Source: an uncultured Neomegalonema sp. (GTDB taxonomy: Bacteria; Pseudomonadota; Alphaproteobacteria; Rhodobacterales; Rhodobacteraceae). From it: a stretch of 56,092 nucleotides of DNA. The translations under genes were made by a program, and so were the position numbers. The stretch is from the NCBI GenBank assembly GCA_937911325.1, contig CALDSD010000064.1:1-56092 (forward strand), in the 5' to 3' direction. Shown one piece after another: positions 16,505 through 26,312 of the stretch. The stretch's first letter is position 1. Each line of letters starts with the position of its first letter. A model generated the notes under the pieces. That model had not been told where the DNA came from. It saw only the letters and a list, made by a program, of their open reading frames with translations, and ran no database searches.

Positions 16505-19306
16505 TCAGGCGTCGATCGTTTCATCGCCTGTGCGGAGCGCCGTCAACAGCGTATCCTTGATCGCCGCGCGTTTCGTTTCGCCGGTGATTTTCATGCCGAA
16601 ATTGTCTTTCACGTAGAAGACGTCGACCGCCTGCTCGCCGTAGGTCGCGATGATCGCGGAAAAAATGTTCACATTCGCATTGGCCAAGGTCTTCGCAAGA
16701 TCGTGGAGCAAGCCCAGGCGGTCACGGCCTTCGACTTCGATAACCGAAAAGATGTCAGAGGCCGTGTTGTCGATGGTGACGCTCGGCGCAACGGTGAAGG
16801 ACCGCTCGCGCTTCTTCAGCTTACCTCGAATCCGCAACTCGTCGCCGGCGATGACTTCGCCTCTCAGGGTTCTTTCAACCTCGACCTGTAAGCGTTCGAT
16901 CCTCACCAGATCATCGTAGGCGGCCCCTTCGTTGTCCTGCACCCAGAAGGTGTTGATCGCCATGCCGTCCTTCGTGGTGTAGACGCGCGCGCCGACAACC
17001 GACGCGCCATTCAGGGCGAAGGCGCCCGCCAGCCGCGCGAAGAGACCGGGGTGATCTTGCATGAAGAACACAACCTTCGTGCAATCGTGCTCGGGGTTTT
17101 GGTCGATCCGCATCTGTAGCGGCGACCGTGACGGCTCCGCCATCAGGCGCGCGTGGATCGCGTGCGTCTCTGTCGACAGCCCAAGCCAATACGTTGGAAA
17201 AAAACGCGCCTCATGCGACGCCCACTGCTCGTCGCTCCAATCCGCGAGCTGCCCCCGCAGAGCCTGCTTCGCATCGTCGACCCGCGTCGCCTGAGTTCTG
17301 CCTGTCGCTTGATCGGCCAGAACCGCGAGGGTTTCTTCGTAGAGCTCTTGCAACAGCTGCGCTTTCCAGCCGTTCCAGACGCCTGGCCCAACGGCGCGGA
17401 TATCGCAGACGGTCAGGACGTAGAGCCGCTTCAAGCGCGCCGGACTCCGCACAATTTCCGCAAAGTCCTTCACCGTGGCCGGGTCGGCGATATCTCGCTT
17501 CTGCGCGAAATCGGACATCAACAAGTGCCACAGCACCAACCAGGCGACCTGCTCGGTCTCCGCTTCAGAAAGCCCAAGCTGCGGACAGACTTCTTGAGCG
17601 ATCTCCATACCCGTTACTGAGTGATCGCCAGGCAGACCTTTGCCGATGTCATGAAGAAGCAACGCAACGCTGAGTATGTCGACGTCCTGCATGTCTTCGG
17701 CGAGTTGCGTCACGAACGGATGATCGCTCCGCAAAAGACCACGCCTGAGGTCCGAGAAATTCTCGATGGCCCGGATCGTATGCTCATCCACGGTAAAGTG
17801 ATGATACATGTTGAACTGCATCTGCCCGATGATGCGGCCGAACTCCGGTAGAAACCTGCCCAGAACGCCTGTCTCGGACATGCGGCGAAGCGCGCGGCCC
17901 GGGTCTTTGGACTCGCTCAGCATCGATACGAAAAGGCGACCCGCCTCGGGCGAGCCTCGCAAGACGTCTATCGAGCGACGTTTCTGATCGATCAGCCTTT
18001 GCGTAACCGGATGAAGCAGGATGCCGCTTCGAACCGCGACATCGAACAGCCGCAGGAAATTGAGCGGGTCACGATCGAGCGCTTCTGGATCCGCGACGCT
18101 GAGCCGGCCTTCCGTCGTCGTGACCCAGTCGAGGCCGGTTTGCTGGTTTGGACGGCCGCCAAACAGGCGAAAGATGCCGCCGAGCAGCGGCGGCGCCTTC
18201 TGATGCTGCTCCTCAAGCGCGGCGCAGAAGATCCGAGTGAGATCGCCGACAGATTTCGCCGCCAGGAAATAGCGTTTCATGAACCGTTCGACTTCGCGCT
18301 GGCCCCCGCGGCTCTGATAGCCGAAGCGCTTTGCGAGTTCGAGCTGCGCGTCGAATGTCAGCTTCTCCTGCGCCCGCCCCGCAAGCAAGTGGAGCCCCGT
18401 CCGCACAGACCAAAGATGGTTCTCCGAGGCGTGGAACCGGGCGACCTCATCCGTTGTGAAGACGCCCTTGCCGACAAGATCGGCGACCGTGTCCGATCGA
18501 TAGAGATACTTCGCAATCCAAAACAGCGTCTGCAGATCGCGCAAACCGCCTTTGCTCTCTTTCACATTCGGCTCGAGAAGATATCGAGAGCCGCCGTTCC
18601 GCCGGTGGCGCGCATCGCGTTCGTCCAGCTTCGCCGCGACGAAATCCGGACCTGTTTTCAGAAACAGCTTATCCCAAAGGCGCTGGTCGAGCTCCGCCAG
18701 CAACTCCGCTGATCCCGCGACGAACCGCTTCTCCAGAAGCGACGTCCGGATGGTCAGATCTTGCGCGCCCAGCCGCAGACAATCGTCCGGCGTTCGCGTC
18801 GCGTGACCAACTTTCAGGCTCAGGTCCCAGAGCAAGTAGAGCGTCGCCTCGATCACGCTCTCGCCCCACGCCGTCTGCTTGTATGGCGTCAGGAACAGCA
18901 GATCGACGTCCGAGAACGGAGCCATCTCTCCACGCCCGTAACCTCCTACGGCGGCGACGGCGATCTGCTCCGCCTTCGTCGGATTGGCGAGTGGAAACTG
19001 CCGCTCGACCACGAATGTGAAGGCGGTTCTCACGATGTTGTCGATCAAAAACGCGTAGGAGCGGGCGACCATCAGGCCGCCGGCGCGACTGCCCCAAAAG
19101 GCGGCTTCGATCGTTTCACGGCCCGACTTCAGCGCGTCCCGCAGCACTTTCGCCGCTTCCAATCGCTGAGCGCCGCGGTCCTTTTGAGCGTCCGCAAGCG
19201 CGGCGAGCGCCGTCTCGACCGCCTCATGATCAAAGATCTCGCGCGGCTGGGTGATCAGGGGGCCAAGACGTCCACCTAGGGTCTGAGAGTTTGGTTGGTC
19301 GAGCAC
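16505..19306 (-). CDS. glnD: Bifunctional uridylyltransferase/uridylyl-removing enzyme
   Basis: Senses glutamine and modifies PII proteins to set nitrogen metabolism. Domains in order: nucleotidyltransferase with GGYGRGEMAPFSDVD (metal Asp133 and Asp135), PII-uridylyltransferase linker, HD hydrolase domain with LLHDIGKG around residue 550, and two ACT domains in the last ~190 residues (FARLAGAFALNGASVVGARVY and RLGLLHDLAKTLANANVNI). At 933 residues it has the usual length. The start is GTG 19304-19306, shortly after the upstream lipoprotein stop, with no clear ribosome site. Confidence 0.97.
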   Translation of the reverse strand: MLDQPNSQTLGGRLGPLITQPREIFDHEAVETALAALADAQKDRGAQRLEAAKVLRDALKSGRETIEAAFWGSRAGGLMVARSYAFLIDNIVRTAFTFVVERQFPLANPTKAEQIAVAAVGGYGRGEMAPFSDVDLLFLTPYKQTAWGESVIEATLYLLWDLSLKVGHATRTPDDCLRLGAQDLTIRTSLLEKRFVAGSAELLAELDQRLWDKLFLKTGPDFVAAKLDERDARHRRNGGSRYLLEPNVKESKGGLRDLQTLFWIAKYLYRSDTVADLVGKGVFTTDEVARFHASENHLWSVRTGLHLLAGRAQEKLTFDAQLELAKRFGYQSRGGQREVERFMKRYFLAAKSVGDLTRIFCAALEEQHQKAPPLLGGIFRLFGGRPNQQTGLDWVTTTEGRLSVADPEALDRDPLNFLRLFDVAVRSGILLHPVTQRLIDQKRRSIDVLRGSPEAGRLFVSMLSESKDPGRALRRMSETGVLGRFLPEFGRIIGQMQFNMYHHFTVDEHTIRAIENFSDLRRGLLRSDHPFVTQLAEDMQDVDILSVALLLHDIGKGLPGDHSVTGMEIAQEVCPQLGLSEAETEQVAWLVLWHLLMSDFAQKRDIADPATVKDFAEIVRSPARLKRLYVLTVCDIRAVGPGVWNGWKAQLLQELYEETLAVLADQATGRTQATRVDDAKQALRGQLADWSDEQWASHEARFFPTYWLGLSTETHAIHARLMAEPSRSPLQMRIDQNPEHDCTKVVFFMQDHPGLFARLAGAFALNGASVVGARVYTTKDGMAINTFWVQDNEGAAYDDLVRIERLQVEVERTLRGEVIAGDELRIRGKLKKRERSFTVAPSVTIDNTASDIFSVIEVEGRDRLGLLHDLAKTLANANVNIFSAIIATYGEQAVDVFYVKDNFGMKITGETKRAAIKDTLLTALRTGDETIDA

Positions 19307-19310
19307 GGCA

Positions 19311-20609
19311 TCAATAGCCGGCGAAGCTGGTCGCCGCCGGATCGACGACTTCGAACCCGGTCGGCGTGACTTCGAGAATGGCCAGTTCGCGCTCGTTCAG
19401 ACCGCTCGGCAGAAAACGGAAAACACCGTTGACGCCGACATATCCAGCAGGCGCGGTGATCGCCTCGACGCTGAACGGGTACGGCGATCCCGCGCTGCGC
19501 GCCTCCGCCGTCATCGCCCCGATGGCCGCCATTGCGTCATAGCCCAATGCTCCGAGCGGATGTGGACGACGACCAAACGCAGTCTCGAAACGGGTGTAAA
19601 AGCGCTCTTGGATCAACGGATCAGGCGACGCGAAGACCCCGCCGCGCAACGACGGCTCCTTCAGCGTCACCGGGTTGTTCCAACCACCTGTGCCCAGGAA
19701 CTGCGTATTGCGCCGGTTCACGTCATAATAGGCGAGATAGGCGCCGAGCGTTTGAAGCTCTTGCCCCTGCGACGGCAGCAGCACGGCTTGAATCGGGTCC
19801 GTGCTGTCGGCGTAGAGCTGATGGGTCTCGACATAGGTCTTCACCCCCGACTCGACGCCTTGAAACGTCGGTTCGTAAGGCTGCAAAGCGGAAACACGCG
19901 CCCCCGCCAACGCAGCGCTCTGCTGCACGGCGCCCGCCGCGAGTCGTCCAAAGTCTGTCTGGGGCGTCAGCGCGGCGACGTTCGTGACGCCTTGCGCTGC
20001 GGCGTAGGTGATGACCCGTTCAATCTCTTGCTGCGGCAGGAACCCGATCAAGAAGACATTCCCGCCGGCGACCGACGCATCCGTCGAGAATGAGATCATC
20101 GGCAGGCCTGCCTGCGCGGCCACAGGGCCCGCAGCGGTGATCGACGTTGCGAACAACGGCCCGATCATAATCGACGCGCCGTCCTGAACCGCTCGCGTCG
20201 CTGCTTGAGCGGCTCCGGGCTGGGTTCCGCCGGTGTCATAGATCCGAAGATCGATGAGCGGGTCGCCCATGTCGCGCAGGGCCAACTGCGCCGAGTCTGT
20301 CAGCGATTGGGCGATTTCGCGAATTGGGGCGCGGTTGTCCCCGAGCGGCGCCAACAACGCCACCCGAGCCGCCGAACCTGGCTCGACAAAGGCGCCTGCG
20401 CCCGGAGCGCCGCGCCGCGCTTCGCCGCCATCTATGCCCGAGATCCGCGGAGGTTGCTTCTGACTCGAGCCTTGCCCACCGCCGGAACTGCCCGATGAGG
20501 TTGCGCAGGCCGCGACGCTTGCGCAAAGCAGCGCCGCGCCAGCCATGCGCCCCAACGCGCGCCAGGCCGCAGGCAGCGACCAGAGGTTGCGGCTTTGTGA
20601 AATCTGCAT
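19311..20609 (-). CDS. LpoA/LppC-like lipoprotein (penicillin-binding protein activator family)
   Basis: A 432-residue predicted outer-membrane lipoprotein with a periplasmic-binding-protein fold. The signal peptide ends in a lipobox, Val-Ala-Ala-Cys with Cys35. It is followed by a Gly/Ser-rich linker and a domain from about residue 80 (ARVALLAPLGDNRAPIREIA) that resembles branched-chain amino acid receptors. In E. coli LpoA activates PBP1a; the alphaproteobacterial form has only this domain. It is divergent from rsmI, the same pairing as yraM-rsmI elsewhere, which supports the call. Activation of a PBP is inferred from family. Confidence 0.85.
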   Translation of the reverse strand: MQISQSRNLWSLPAAWRALGRMAGAALLCASVAACATSSGSSGGGQGSSQKQPPRISGIDGGEARRGAPGAGAFVEPGSAARVALLAPLGDNRAPIREIAQSLTDSAQLALRDMGDPLIDLRIYDTGGTQPGAAQAATRAVQDGASIMIGPLFATSITAAGPVAAQAGLPMISFSTDASVAGGNVFLIGFLPQQEIERVITYAAAQGVTNVAALTPQTDFGRLAAGAVQQSAALAGARVSALQPYEPTFQGVESGVKTYVETHQLYADSTDPIQAVLLPSQGQELQTLGAYLAYYDVNRRNTQFLGTGGWNNPVTLKEPSLRGGVFASPDPLIQERFYTRFETAFGRRPHPLGALGYDAMAAIGAMTAEARSAGSPYPFSVEAITAPAGYVGVNGVFRFLPSGLNERELAILEVTPTGFEVVDPAATSFAGY

Positions 20610-20665
20610 GATCTTCCGCCCGAAACTGATTTGTGCGGCTTCTAGCCGAGAGTTGGGCGGAGATT
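20610..20665. promoter_or_regulatory. 56-bp divergent spacer between the LpoA-like gene and rsmI
   Basis: Only 56 bp separates the two divergent start codons. Promoters for both directions must overlap each other or reach into coding sequence. I see no clear -10/-35 pair. Confidence 0.4.
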
Positions 20666-21589
20666 ATGGCCGACAAGGCGCGAAGTAAACGACGCCACGG
20701 AGCTGCCGGCGCGGCGGATTCGCCAGATGATGTATCCGAGCCACTGGCCCCGGGTCTATATCTGCTATCGACGCCGATCGGAGCGGCCGACGATATCACC
20801 ATCCGAGGTTTGGAGGCGCTGCGCCGCGCCGACATCCTCGCCTGCGAGGACACCCGTGTCCTACGACGCCTGATGGACCTGCATGGCGTTCCGGTGGGCG
20901 GACGCCCGATGATCGCCTATCACGACCATAGCTCCGAAGACGTGCGCCGCCGCCTGTTGGAGGACGCCGCCACCGCGTCCGTCGTCTATGCGAGCGACGC
21001 CGGAACGCCCTTGATCGCAGATCCAGGTTACAGGCTGGTCGTCGAAGCTCGGTCCAGAAACCTGGCCGTCGTCGCGTTGCCGGGGCCGTCGGCGGTTCTC
21101 GCGGCGCTGACCGTTTCGGGCCTCCCCACGGATCGCTTTTGCTTTGGGGGATTCCCGCCGCCGAAGAAGTCCGCGCGCCAAAAATGGCTGCGGGAGTGGT
21201 CCGCCGCGCCAGGGGCGCTGATCTTTTACGAGAGCCCGCGGCGGCTTGCGGAAACGCTGGAGGACGTTGTGGACGTCTTAGGCGATCGCGAAGCCGTCGT
21301 TGCGCGCGAACTGACCAAGAAATTCGAGGAAACGCGGCGAGACAGCGCAAGCGCTCTCGCGAGCGCGTACCGCAAGGAGGGCCCGCCGAAGGGCGAAGCG
21401 GTGGTGCTTTTGGCGCCCTCAAAGAGCCCCGCGCCCCCGCAGGAGGAAGACATTGAAGCCGCATTGCGACTTGCTTTGAAAGAGATGTCTGTCAAAGACG
21501 CGGCGCGCAGCGTCGCGGATCAGCTTTCGATCCCTCGCAAGATCGTTTACCATTCTGCTTTGCGGATTGCGGAGGAGGACGCGCCGTGA
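20666..21589 (+). CDS. rsmI: 16S rRNA 2'-O-ribose C1402 methyltransferase
   Basis: Methylates the ribose of C1402 in 16S rRNA with SAM. The tetrapyrrole-methylase-like fold shows GLYLLSTPIGAADDITIRGLE at the start, ACEDTRVLRRL, SDAGTPLIADPGY and the PGPSAVLAALTVSGLP segment. I chose ATG 20666 (307 residues) behind GGCGGAG; a GTG at 20633 would add 11 residues without a ribosome site. It overlaps yraN by four bases. The rsmI-yraN-(BON)-gshB order is typical of Alphaproteobacteria. Confidence 0.95.
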   Translation: MADKARSKRRHGAAGAADSPDDVSEPLAPGLYLLSTPIGAADDITIRGLEALRRADILACEDTRVLRRLMDLHGVPVGGRPMIAYHDHSSEDVRRRLLEDAATASVVYASDAGTPLIADPGYRLVVEARSRNLAVVALPGPSAVLAALTVSGLPTDRFCFGGFPPPKKSARQKWLREWSAAPGALIFYESPRRLAETLEDVVDVLGDREAVVARELTKKFEETRRDSASALASAYRKEGPPKGEAVVLLAPSKSPAPPQEEDIEAALRLALKEMSVKDAARSVADQLSIPRKIVYHSALRIAEEDAP

Positions 21590-22005
21590 AAACGCAGGCT
21601 GCGCGTCAGCGCACTGAGAAAGAGACTTTGGCTGGGCGCCGAACAGATGCTTTCAGAGCGGATGCCTGGGGCCGTTCGGCTGAAGAGGCTGTCGTCGAAG
21701 TCTACCAGCGCAGAGGCGCGCGTTTGAAAGAACAGCGCGTCCGGCGCGGCCGAGGCGAGATTGACCTCGTGTTCGAGTGCGCAGGGACGATGGTGTTCGT
21801 CGAGGTCAAGGCGCGGAAAAACCTCCGCGACGCTCTTCACGCGATCACCGCTCAGAAGTGGCGACGACTGCAATCCGCCGCGCTCGGGTACATCGCGGAC
21901 CACCCGGAGATCACTGATATGGACTGCCGCTTCGACCTCGCGGCCGTTTCAGCCGCAGGCGAGATCGAAATTGTCGAAAACATTCAGGGTCCAGATGAAA
22001 CGTAG
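21586..22005 (+). CDS. yraN: UPF0102 family protein YraN
   Basis: A 139-residue endonuclease-fold protein of unproven function. The fold's acidic and basic pattern is visible: RRGRGEIDLVF, then MVFVEVKARKN (the E-I-D ... V-E-V-K arrangement of PD-(D/E)XK-like nucleases). The first ~30 residues are a polar extension. Start is GTG 21586-21588 overlapping the rsmI stop (GTGA). The downstream BON lipoprotein start lies inside its last codons. Confidence 0.92.
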   Translation: MKTQAARQRTEKETLAGRRTDAFRADAWGRSAEEAVVEVYQRRGARLKEQRVRRGRGEIDLVFECAGTMVFVEVKARKNLRDALHAITAQKWRRLQSAALGYIADHPEITDMDCRFDLAAVSAAGEIEIVENIQGPDET

Positions 22006-22615
22006 TCGTCATCGCATACTCGCGCCCGCCATTTGCGCGGTCGTCACGCTCAGCGGTTGCGCCGAAGCGATCGTCGGCGTGGCCGCGCGTGGAGCCAACG
22101 CGGCGCTTGAAGAAAGAACCGTGGGCGCCGCCATCGACGACGCGACGATCAAACTCGAGCTCAACGCGGCCCTGCTCGATTACTCAGGCGACGTGTTCCG
22201 TGGATTGGATTCACAGGTCATCGAGGGGCGCGTCCTGCTGACCGGAACGGTCGAGCAAACCGACGATGCGATCGCCGCGGTCCGCATCGCTTGGAGCATT
22301 ACTGGCGTCCGAGAGGTCATCGACGAGATCCAAACCAGCAACAGCAGCGGCGTCGGCGGGCTCGCCAAGGACGCCTGGATCTCCGCTCAGCTGCGCACGC
22401 GGCTCTTGTCGGACGCCGATGTCTGGCATCTGAATTACACCATCAAGACCAACAGTCGGGTCATCTACCTGATGGGGATCGCCAGCAGCCCCGAAGAACT
22501 TTTGCGCGTCGTCGACCACGCGCGCTCGGTTCCAGACGTCGAACGCGTCGTGAGCCACGTTCTGTATCGACAGGATCCGCGGCGCACCGCCCCCATTCCG
22601 GCGACGGGCGGTTGA
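21995..22615 (+). CDS. Two-BON-domain lipoprotein
   Basis: A 206-residue predicted lipoprotein related to OsmY/DolP-type envelope proteins. The signal peptide ends with lipobox Leu-Ser-Gly-Cys (Cys22). Two BON domains follow (about 52-115 with RVLLTGTVEQTDDAIAAVR, and 130-195 with VIYLMGIASSPEELLRVV). Such proteins bind membranes and help keep the outer membrane intact; that role is inferred. The ATG at 21995, behind AGGG, overlaps the yraN end by 11 bp. The frame is open further upstream inside yraN, but that part is not protein-like. Confidence 0.9.
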   Translation: MKRSRHRILAPAICAVVTLSGCAEAIVGVAARGANAALEERTVGAAIDDATIKLELNAALLDYSGDVFRGLDSQVIEGRVLLTGTVEQTDDAIAAVRIAWSITGVREVIDEIQTSNSSGVGGLAKDAWISAQLRTRLLSDADVWHLNYTIKTNSRVIYLMGIASSPEELLRVVDHARSVPDVERVVSHVLYRQDPRRTAPIPATGG

Positions 22616-22741
22616 TCTTGTCCAAAAGCCATTCATGAAAGATCACGGCTTGACGTCGAACGAAACTGAGCCGATGTCGCGGCGACAGGCTCGTACGACG
22701 TACAGTCGAGAGACAGAGCCGTTGCAAGGGACTTAAGACCG

Positions 22742-23701
22742 ATGACCGGCACTTCGCCTCTCGCCGTCGCGATTCAGATGGATCCGATCGACAATGTCGA
22801 CATCCTCGCAGACAGCACGTTCCGGATCGCCTTGGAGGCGCAGGCCCGCGGGCATTCGCTGTTCTATTACCTGCCGGACAAACTGAGTTGGCGCGACGGC
22901 GCCCTGACCGCCGTAGGTCAGGATATCGAAGTGAAAAGCCAGAAAGGCGATCACGTGCGATATGGCGAGAGCCGCATGGTCGATCTGTCGACGATGGACG
23001 TGGTGCTGCTCCGGCAGGATCCGCCCTTTGACATGGGGTATGTGACCACAACCCACCTGCTTGAGAGCATCCATCCGAAAACGCTGGTTGTGAACGACCC
23101 GTTCTGGGTTCGGAACTCGCCCGAAAAGATCCTCGTCACCGAGTTTGGCGAGCTCACGGCGCCCACATTGATGACCCGGGATCTCGACGCGTTGAATGCG
23201 TTTCGCGCCGAGCACGGCGAGATTATCGTCAAACCGCTCTACGGCAATGGCGGGGCCGGCGTGTTCTTCGTCGGCGACGGCGACAAGAACCTGAACTCGC
23301 TGCACGAGATGTTCACGGGTATGTGGCGAGAGCCCTTCATCGCGCAGAAGTTTCTCCCGGCTGTCAGCGACGGCGACAAGCGGGTCATCCTGATCGACGG
23401 TGAAGCGGTCGGCGCGATCAATCGCATCCCGGCCGCAGGCGAAGCCCGCTCGAACCTCCATGTCGGCGGGCGCGCCGCACAGGTCGAGATGACCACGCGC
23501 GACCGGGAGATCTGCGAGGCGATCGGGCCCATGCTGCGCGAAAAGGGTCTGATCTTCGTCGGGATCGACGTCATCGGCGGCGTTCTGACGGAAATCAACG
23601 TTACGTCGCCGACCGGCATTCAAGAGCTGGAGCGCTTTGACGGCGTGAACGCCGCAGCCTTGATTTGGGAGGCGATCGAAGCGCGCCGAGCGAATGGGTA
23701 G
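22742..23701 (+). CDS. gshB: Glutathione synthetase
   Basis: ATP-grasp enzyme joining gamma-glutamylcysteine and glycine. The 319-residue protein begins with the family stretch [19 protein letters not shown]. It also has [29 protein letters not shown], the ATP loop [15 protein letters not shown] and the final [14 protein letters not shown] metal site. ATG 22742 follows AAGGGA. A 126-bp gap upstream may hold a promoter; I see no strong one. Confidence 0.98.
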   Translation: MTGTSPLAVAIQMDPIDNVDILADSTFRIALEAQARGHSLFYYLPDKLSWRDGALTAVGQDIEVKSQKGDHVRYGESRMVDLSTMDVVLLRQDPPFDMGYVTTTHLLESIHPKTLVVNDPFWVRNSPEKILVTEFGELTAPTLMTRDLDALNAFRAEHGEIIVKPLYGNGGAGVFFVGDGDKNLNSLHEMFTGMWREPFIAQKFLPAVSDGDKRVILIDGEAVGAINRIPAAGEARSNLHVGGRAAQVEMTTRDREICEAIGPMLREKGLIFVGIDVIGGVLTEINVTSPTGIQELERFDGVNAAALIWEAIEARRANG

Positions 23702-23740
23702 CCAGCCGAACCGTAAGCCGCACGAACCAAAGGCGGGGAA

Positions 23741-24736
23741 ATGAGTTTCCGCCTGGAACTGCTCAAGCTCTACTTGAAACACGTCGTTCGGCGGCGTCTC
23801 GAACGCTACAAGACGCCGGACGAGATGCGGCGCGGTCTTGAAAAGTCGGCCAAACGTCTGCCGCGCCCACCTGAGCAAGCGGTCTTCGAGCCAGAGACGC
23901 TGAACGTCGGCGATCAGAGTGTAGAGGTCGAGTGGTGCTGGTGGAGAGACGGCGGCGACGGCGCGACGGACTCAGAAGACGATCGCACCGTTCTGTACTT
24001 TCACGGCGGCGCGTTCATCGCAGGGTCTCCTAAAACGCATCGCAGCATCGCGTGGAGTCTCGCGCGCGCCGCCGACGCCGCGATCGCCTCGGTCGACTAT
24101 CGCCTGGCGCCGGAGCACCCGTTTCCAGCAGCTCTCGAAGATGCAGTCGCGGCTTATGACGCATTGCTGGAAACGGGCGTCAGCCCAAGCGCCATCGTTC
24201 TGGCCGGCGATAGCGCCGGGGGTGGGCTGGCTTTCGCTCTGGCGGGCGAGATAGACAGGTCGGATCGTCCGCAGCCAGCCGGCGTCGTCGGGTTCTCCGC
24301 CTTTCTTGATCAAACGTTGTCCGGCGGCAGTTTGCATCGCAACGCGCGTCGCGAGACCCTCCTTCCGATCGCTCGCATCCCCGAAGCCGTCCAGCAAAAC
24401 CTCCAAGGCGCCGATGCTGAAGACCCGCGCGCCTCGCCGGTTTTCTCGACCTTGCAAAGGCCCTGGCGCGCCCTGCTGCAGGTCGGCTCGACAGAGGCGC
24501 TGCGCGACGACTCGATCCGAATGGCCGACGTCGTCCGCGGCGCCGGCGGCGATGTGCGCCTTGAGCTGTGGAAGGGCGCGCCGCATGTCTGGCAGTTCTT
24601 CTCCCCTCACATTCGCGAGGCGAGAGACGCAATAGACGCCGCCGGCGCATTCATTCGCACAGTCACTCGGGACGCGGCGCGACAGACGCCGAAAACATCC
24701 TGTGTGGACAAGTCCACGCCTTTGCCGTCAGAGTAG
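23741..24736 (+). CDS. Alpha/beta hydrolase, hormone-sensitive-lipase type esterase
   Basis: A 331-residue serine hydrolase. The oxyanion motif is FHGGAFIAGS (HGG-type), the nucleophile lies in GDSAGGG, and late acidic and histidine residues sit in LRDDSIRM and GAPHVWQFF, giving a plausible Ser-Asp-His triad. No signal peptide. The substrate cannot be read from sequence; family members hydrolyse short acyl esters. ATG 23741 follows GGGGAA. The last ~20 residues are a polar tail ending 48 bp before comM. Confidence 0.9.
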   Translation: MSFRLELLKLYLKHVVRRRLERYKTPDEMRRGLEKSAKRLPRPPEQAVFEPETLNVGDQSVEVEWCWWRDGGDGATDSEDDRTVLYFHGGAFIAGSPKTHRSIAWSLARAADAAIASVDYRLAPEHPFPAALEDAVAAYDALLETGVSPSAIVLAGDSAGGGLAFALAGEIDRSDRPQPAGVVGFSAFLDQTLSGGSLHRNARRETLLPIARIPEAVQQNLQGADAEDPRASPVFSTLQRPWRALLQVGSTEALRDDSIRMADVVRGAGGDVRLELWKGAPHVWQFFSPHIREARDAIDAAGAFIRTVTRDAARQTPKTSCVDKSTPLPSE

Positions 24737-24783
24737 CGCCTCTTTCCCAGCCAACGGGATCTGATTGGTCCGAGGGGATCAGA

Positions 24784-26304
24784 TTGGTCGCGCACGCCTA
24801 TTCGGTCGCATTTCAGGGATTAGAGGCGCGCACTGTCGACGTGCAGTGCCATCTTTCTTCCGGGCTTCCCGCATTCAACATCGTTGGACTGGCGGACAAA
24901 GCCGTCGCTGAATCGAAAGAGCGTGTTCGCGCCGCCCTCAACGCCATGGGGTTGGCGCTTCCCGCGAAGCGGATCACGGTCAATCTCGCTCCGGCCGACA
25001 TGCCGAAGGAAGGCAGTCACTATGATTTGCCGATCGCGCTTGCGCTGCTCGCCGCGATGGAGACGATCCCCGCGGACGAGACGCTGACGAGCGCGTCGAT
25101 GGGCGAGCTCTCGCTCGACGGCTCCTTGAACCCGATCGCCGGAGCGTTGCCGGGCGCGCTCCATGCCGCACAGCTGGATCTCACATTCATATGCCCCTTC
25201 GTCTGCGGGCCGGAGGCGGCGCTGGTCGGCGCAGTCGAAGTCTTGGCGCCTGAGACGTTGCTCGCCCTGATCAATCATCTCAATGGTCGCCAGGCGTTGA
25301 CGCCCCCCGCGCCAGCGAAGGCGCAGCCCGCCGCTTCGGTTCCCGATCTCAGAGACGTCAAAGGACAGGAGACGGCGAAACGCGCGTTGGAGGTCGCCGC
25401 CGCAGGCGGTCACAACCTCCTGATGATCGGTCCTCCGGGCGCGGGGAAATCCATGCTGGCGTCGCGGCTCCCTGGCATTCTACCGCCTCTTTCGGCGCGG
25501 GAAGCGCTCGAAGTCAGCATGGTGCAATCCCTGGCGGGCTTGATCGAGAACGGTCAGATCTCCCGCGCTCGGCCCTATCGCAGTCCTCATCACTCGGCGT
25601 CGATGGCTGCGATGGTCGGAGGCGGGCGCGTCGCCAAGCCCGGCGAAGTCTCCCTCGCGCATCGCGGCGTCCTTTTCCTCGACGAACTGCCGGAGTTTGC
25701 GCGTCCGGTTCTGGAATCCTTGCGGCAACCGCTCGAAACAGGAGAGGCCGTCGTCGCCCGCGTCAACGCGCATGCGCGCTATCCAGCCCGCGTTCAACTC
25801 ATCGCCGCAATGAACCCCTGTCGATGCGGCTATCTCGCCGACCCGTCCCAAGCGTGTTCGCGCGCTCCGAACTGCGGCCTGGAGTATCAAGCACGGCTCT
25901 CCGGACCTTTGCTTGACCGGATCGACATCCAGCTCGAGATGCCGGCGGTTTCAGCGCTCGATCTTGCGTTGCCGCCGCCGGAAGAAGGCACCACTGAAGT
26001 TGCGCTACGGGTTTTGAACGCCCGTGATCGCCAAGCCGCGCGAAACCCGGCGCCGTCGCCCGAGGCGCCGCCGCCGCTCAACGCCGAGATTGACGGCGAA
26101 GCGCTTGACGAAATCACCGAAACCGAGACAAGCGCGCTGGATCTGCTGCGCGAAGCCGCTGAGAAACTGCGTCTGACGGCTCGCGGTTATCGACGGATTT
26201 TGCGGGTGGCGCGCACGATCGCCGACCTGGAAGGCGCACAGCGGGTCTCCCGCACTCATGTCGCCGAAGCCGCCTCTTACCGCCGTGCTCCCATCAGCAG
26301 ATAG
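24784..26304 (+). CDS. comM: Mg-chelatase-like AAA+ ATPase ComM (YifB)
   Basis: Hexameric helicase-like AAA+ protein that extends branch migration during natural transformation in several bacteria. From a TTG at 24784, placed six bases after GAGGGG, the protein has 506 residues and starts LVAHAYSVAFQGLEARTVDV, matching the family's N-terminus. The ChlI-like N-domain precedes Walker A GPPGAGKS and Walker B VLFLDELPEF; a C-terminal Mg-chelatase domain has the sensor-like CRCGY cysteine region. Natural competence in this organism is not shown by this gene alone, since comM is widespread. Confidence 0.95.
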   Translation: MVAHAYSVAFQGLEARTVDVQCHLSSGLPAFNIVGLADKAVAESKERVRAALNAMGLALPAKRITVNLAPADMPKEGSHYDLPIALALLAAMETIPADETLTSASMGELSLDGSLNPIAGALPGALHAAQLDLTFICPFVCGPEAALVGAVEVLAPETLLALINHLNGRQALTPPAPAKAQPAASVPDLRDVKGQETAKRALEVAAAGGHNLLMIGPPGAGKSMLASRLPGILPPLSAREALEVSMVQSLAGLIENGQISRARPYRSPHHSASMAAMVGGGRVAKPGEVSLAHRGVLFLDELPEFARPVLESLRQPLETGEAVVARVNAHARYPARVQLIAAMNPCRCGYLADPSQACSRAPNCGLEYQARLSGPLLDRIDIQLEMPAVSALDLALPPPEEGTTEVALRVLNARDRQAARNPAPSPEAPPPLNAEIDGEALDEITETETSALDLLREAAEKLRLTARGYRRILRVARTIADLEGAQRVSRTHVAEAASYRRAPISR

Positions 26305-26312
26305 CCGCAGCC

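Noticed and set aside
22650-22678. Sigma-70 promoter before gshB from TTGACG
   Set aside because: The -35 is good but the sequence 17 bp later (GATGTC) is a poor -10; not enough to call.
24568-24783. Long N-terminal extension of ComM overlapping the esterase
   Set aside because: The extension is Arg/His/Ser-rich and unlike ComM; a TTG with a GAGGGG site at 24784 gives the canonical start and length.
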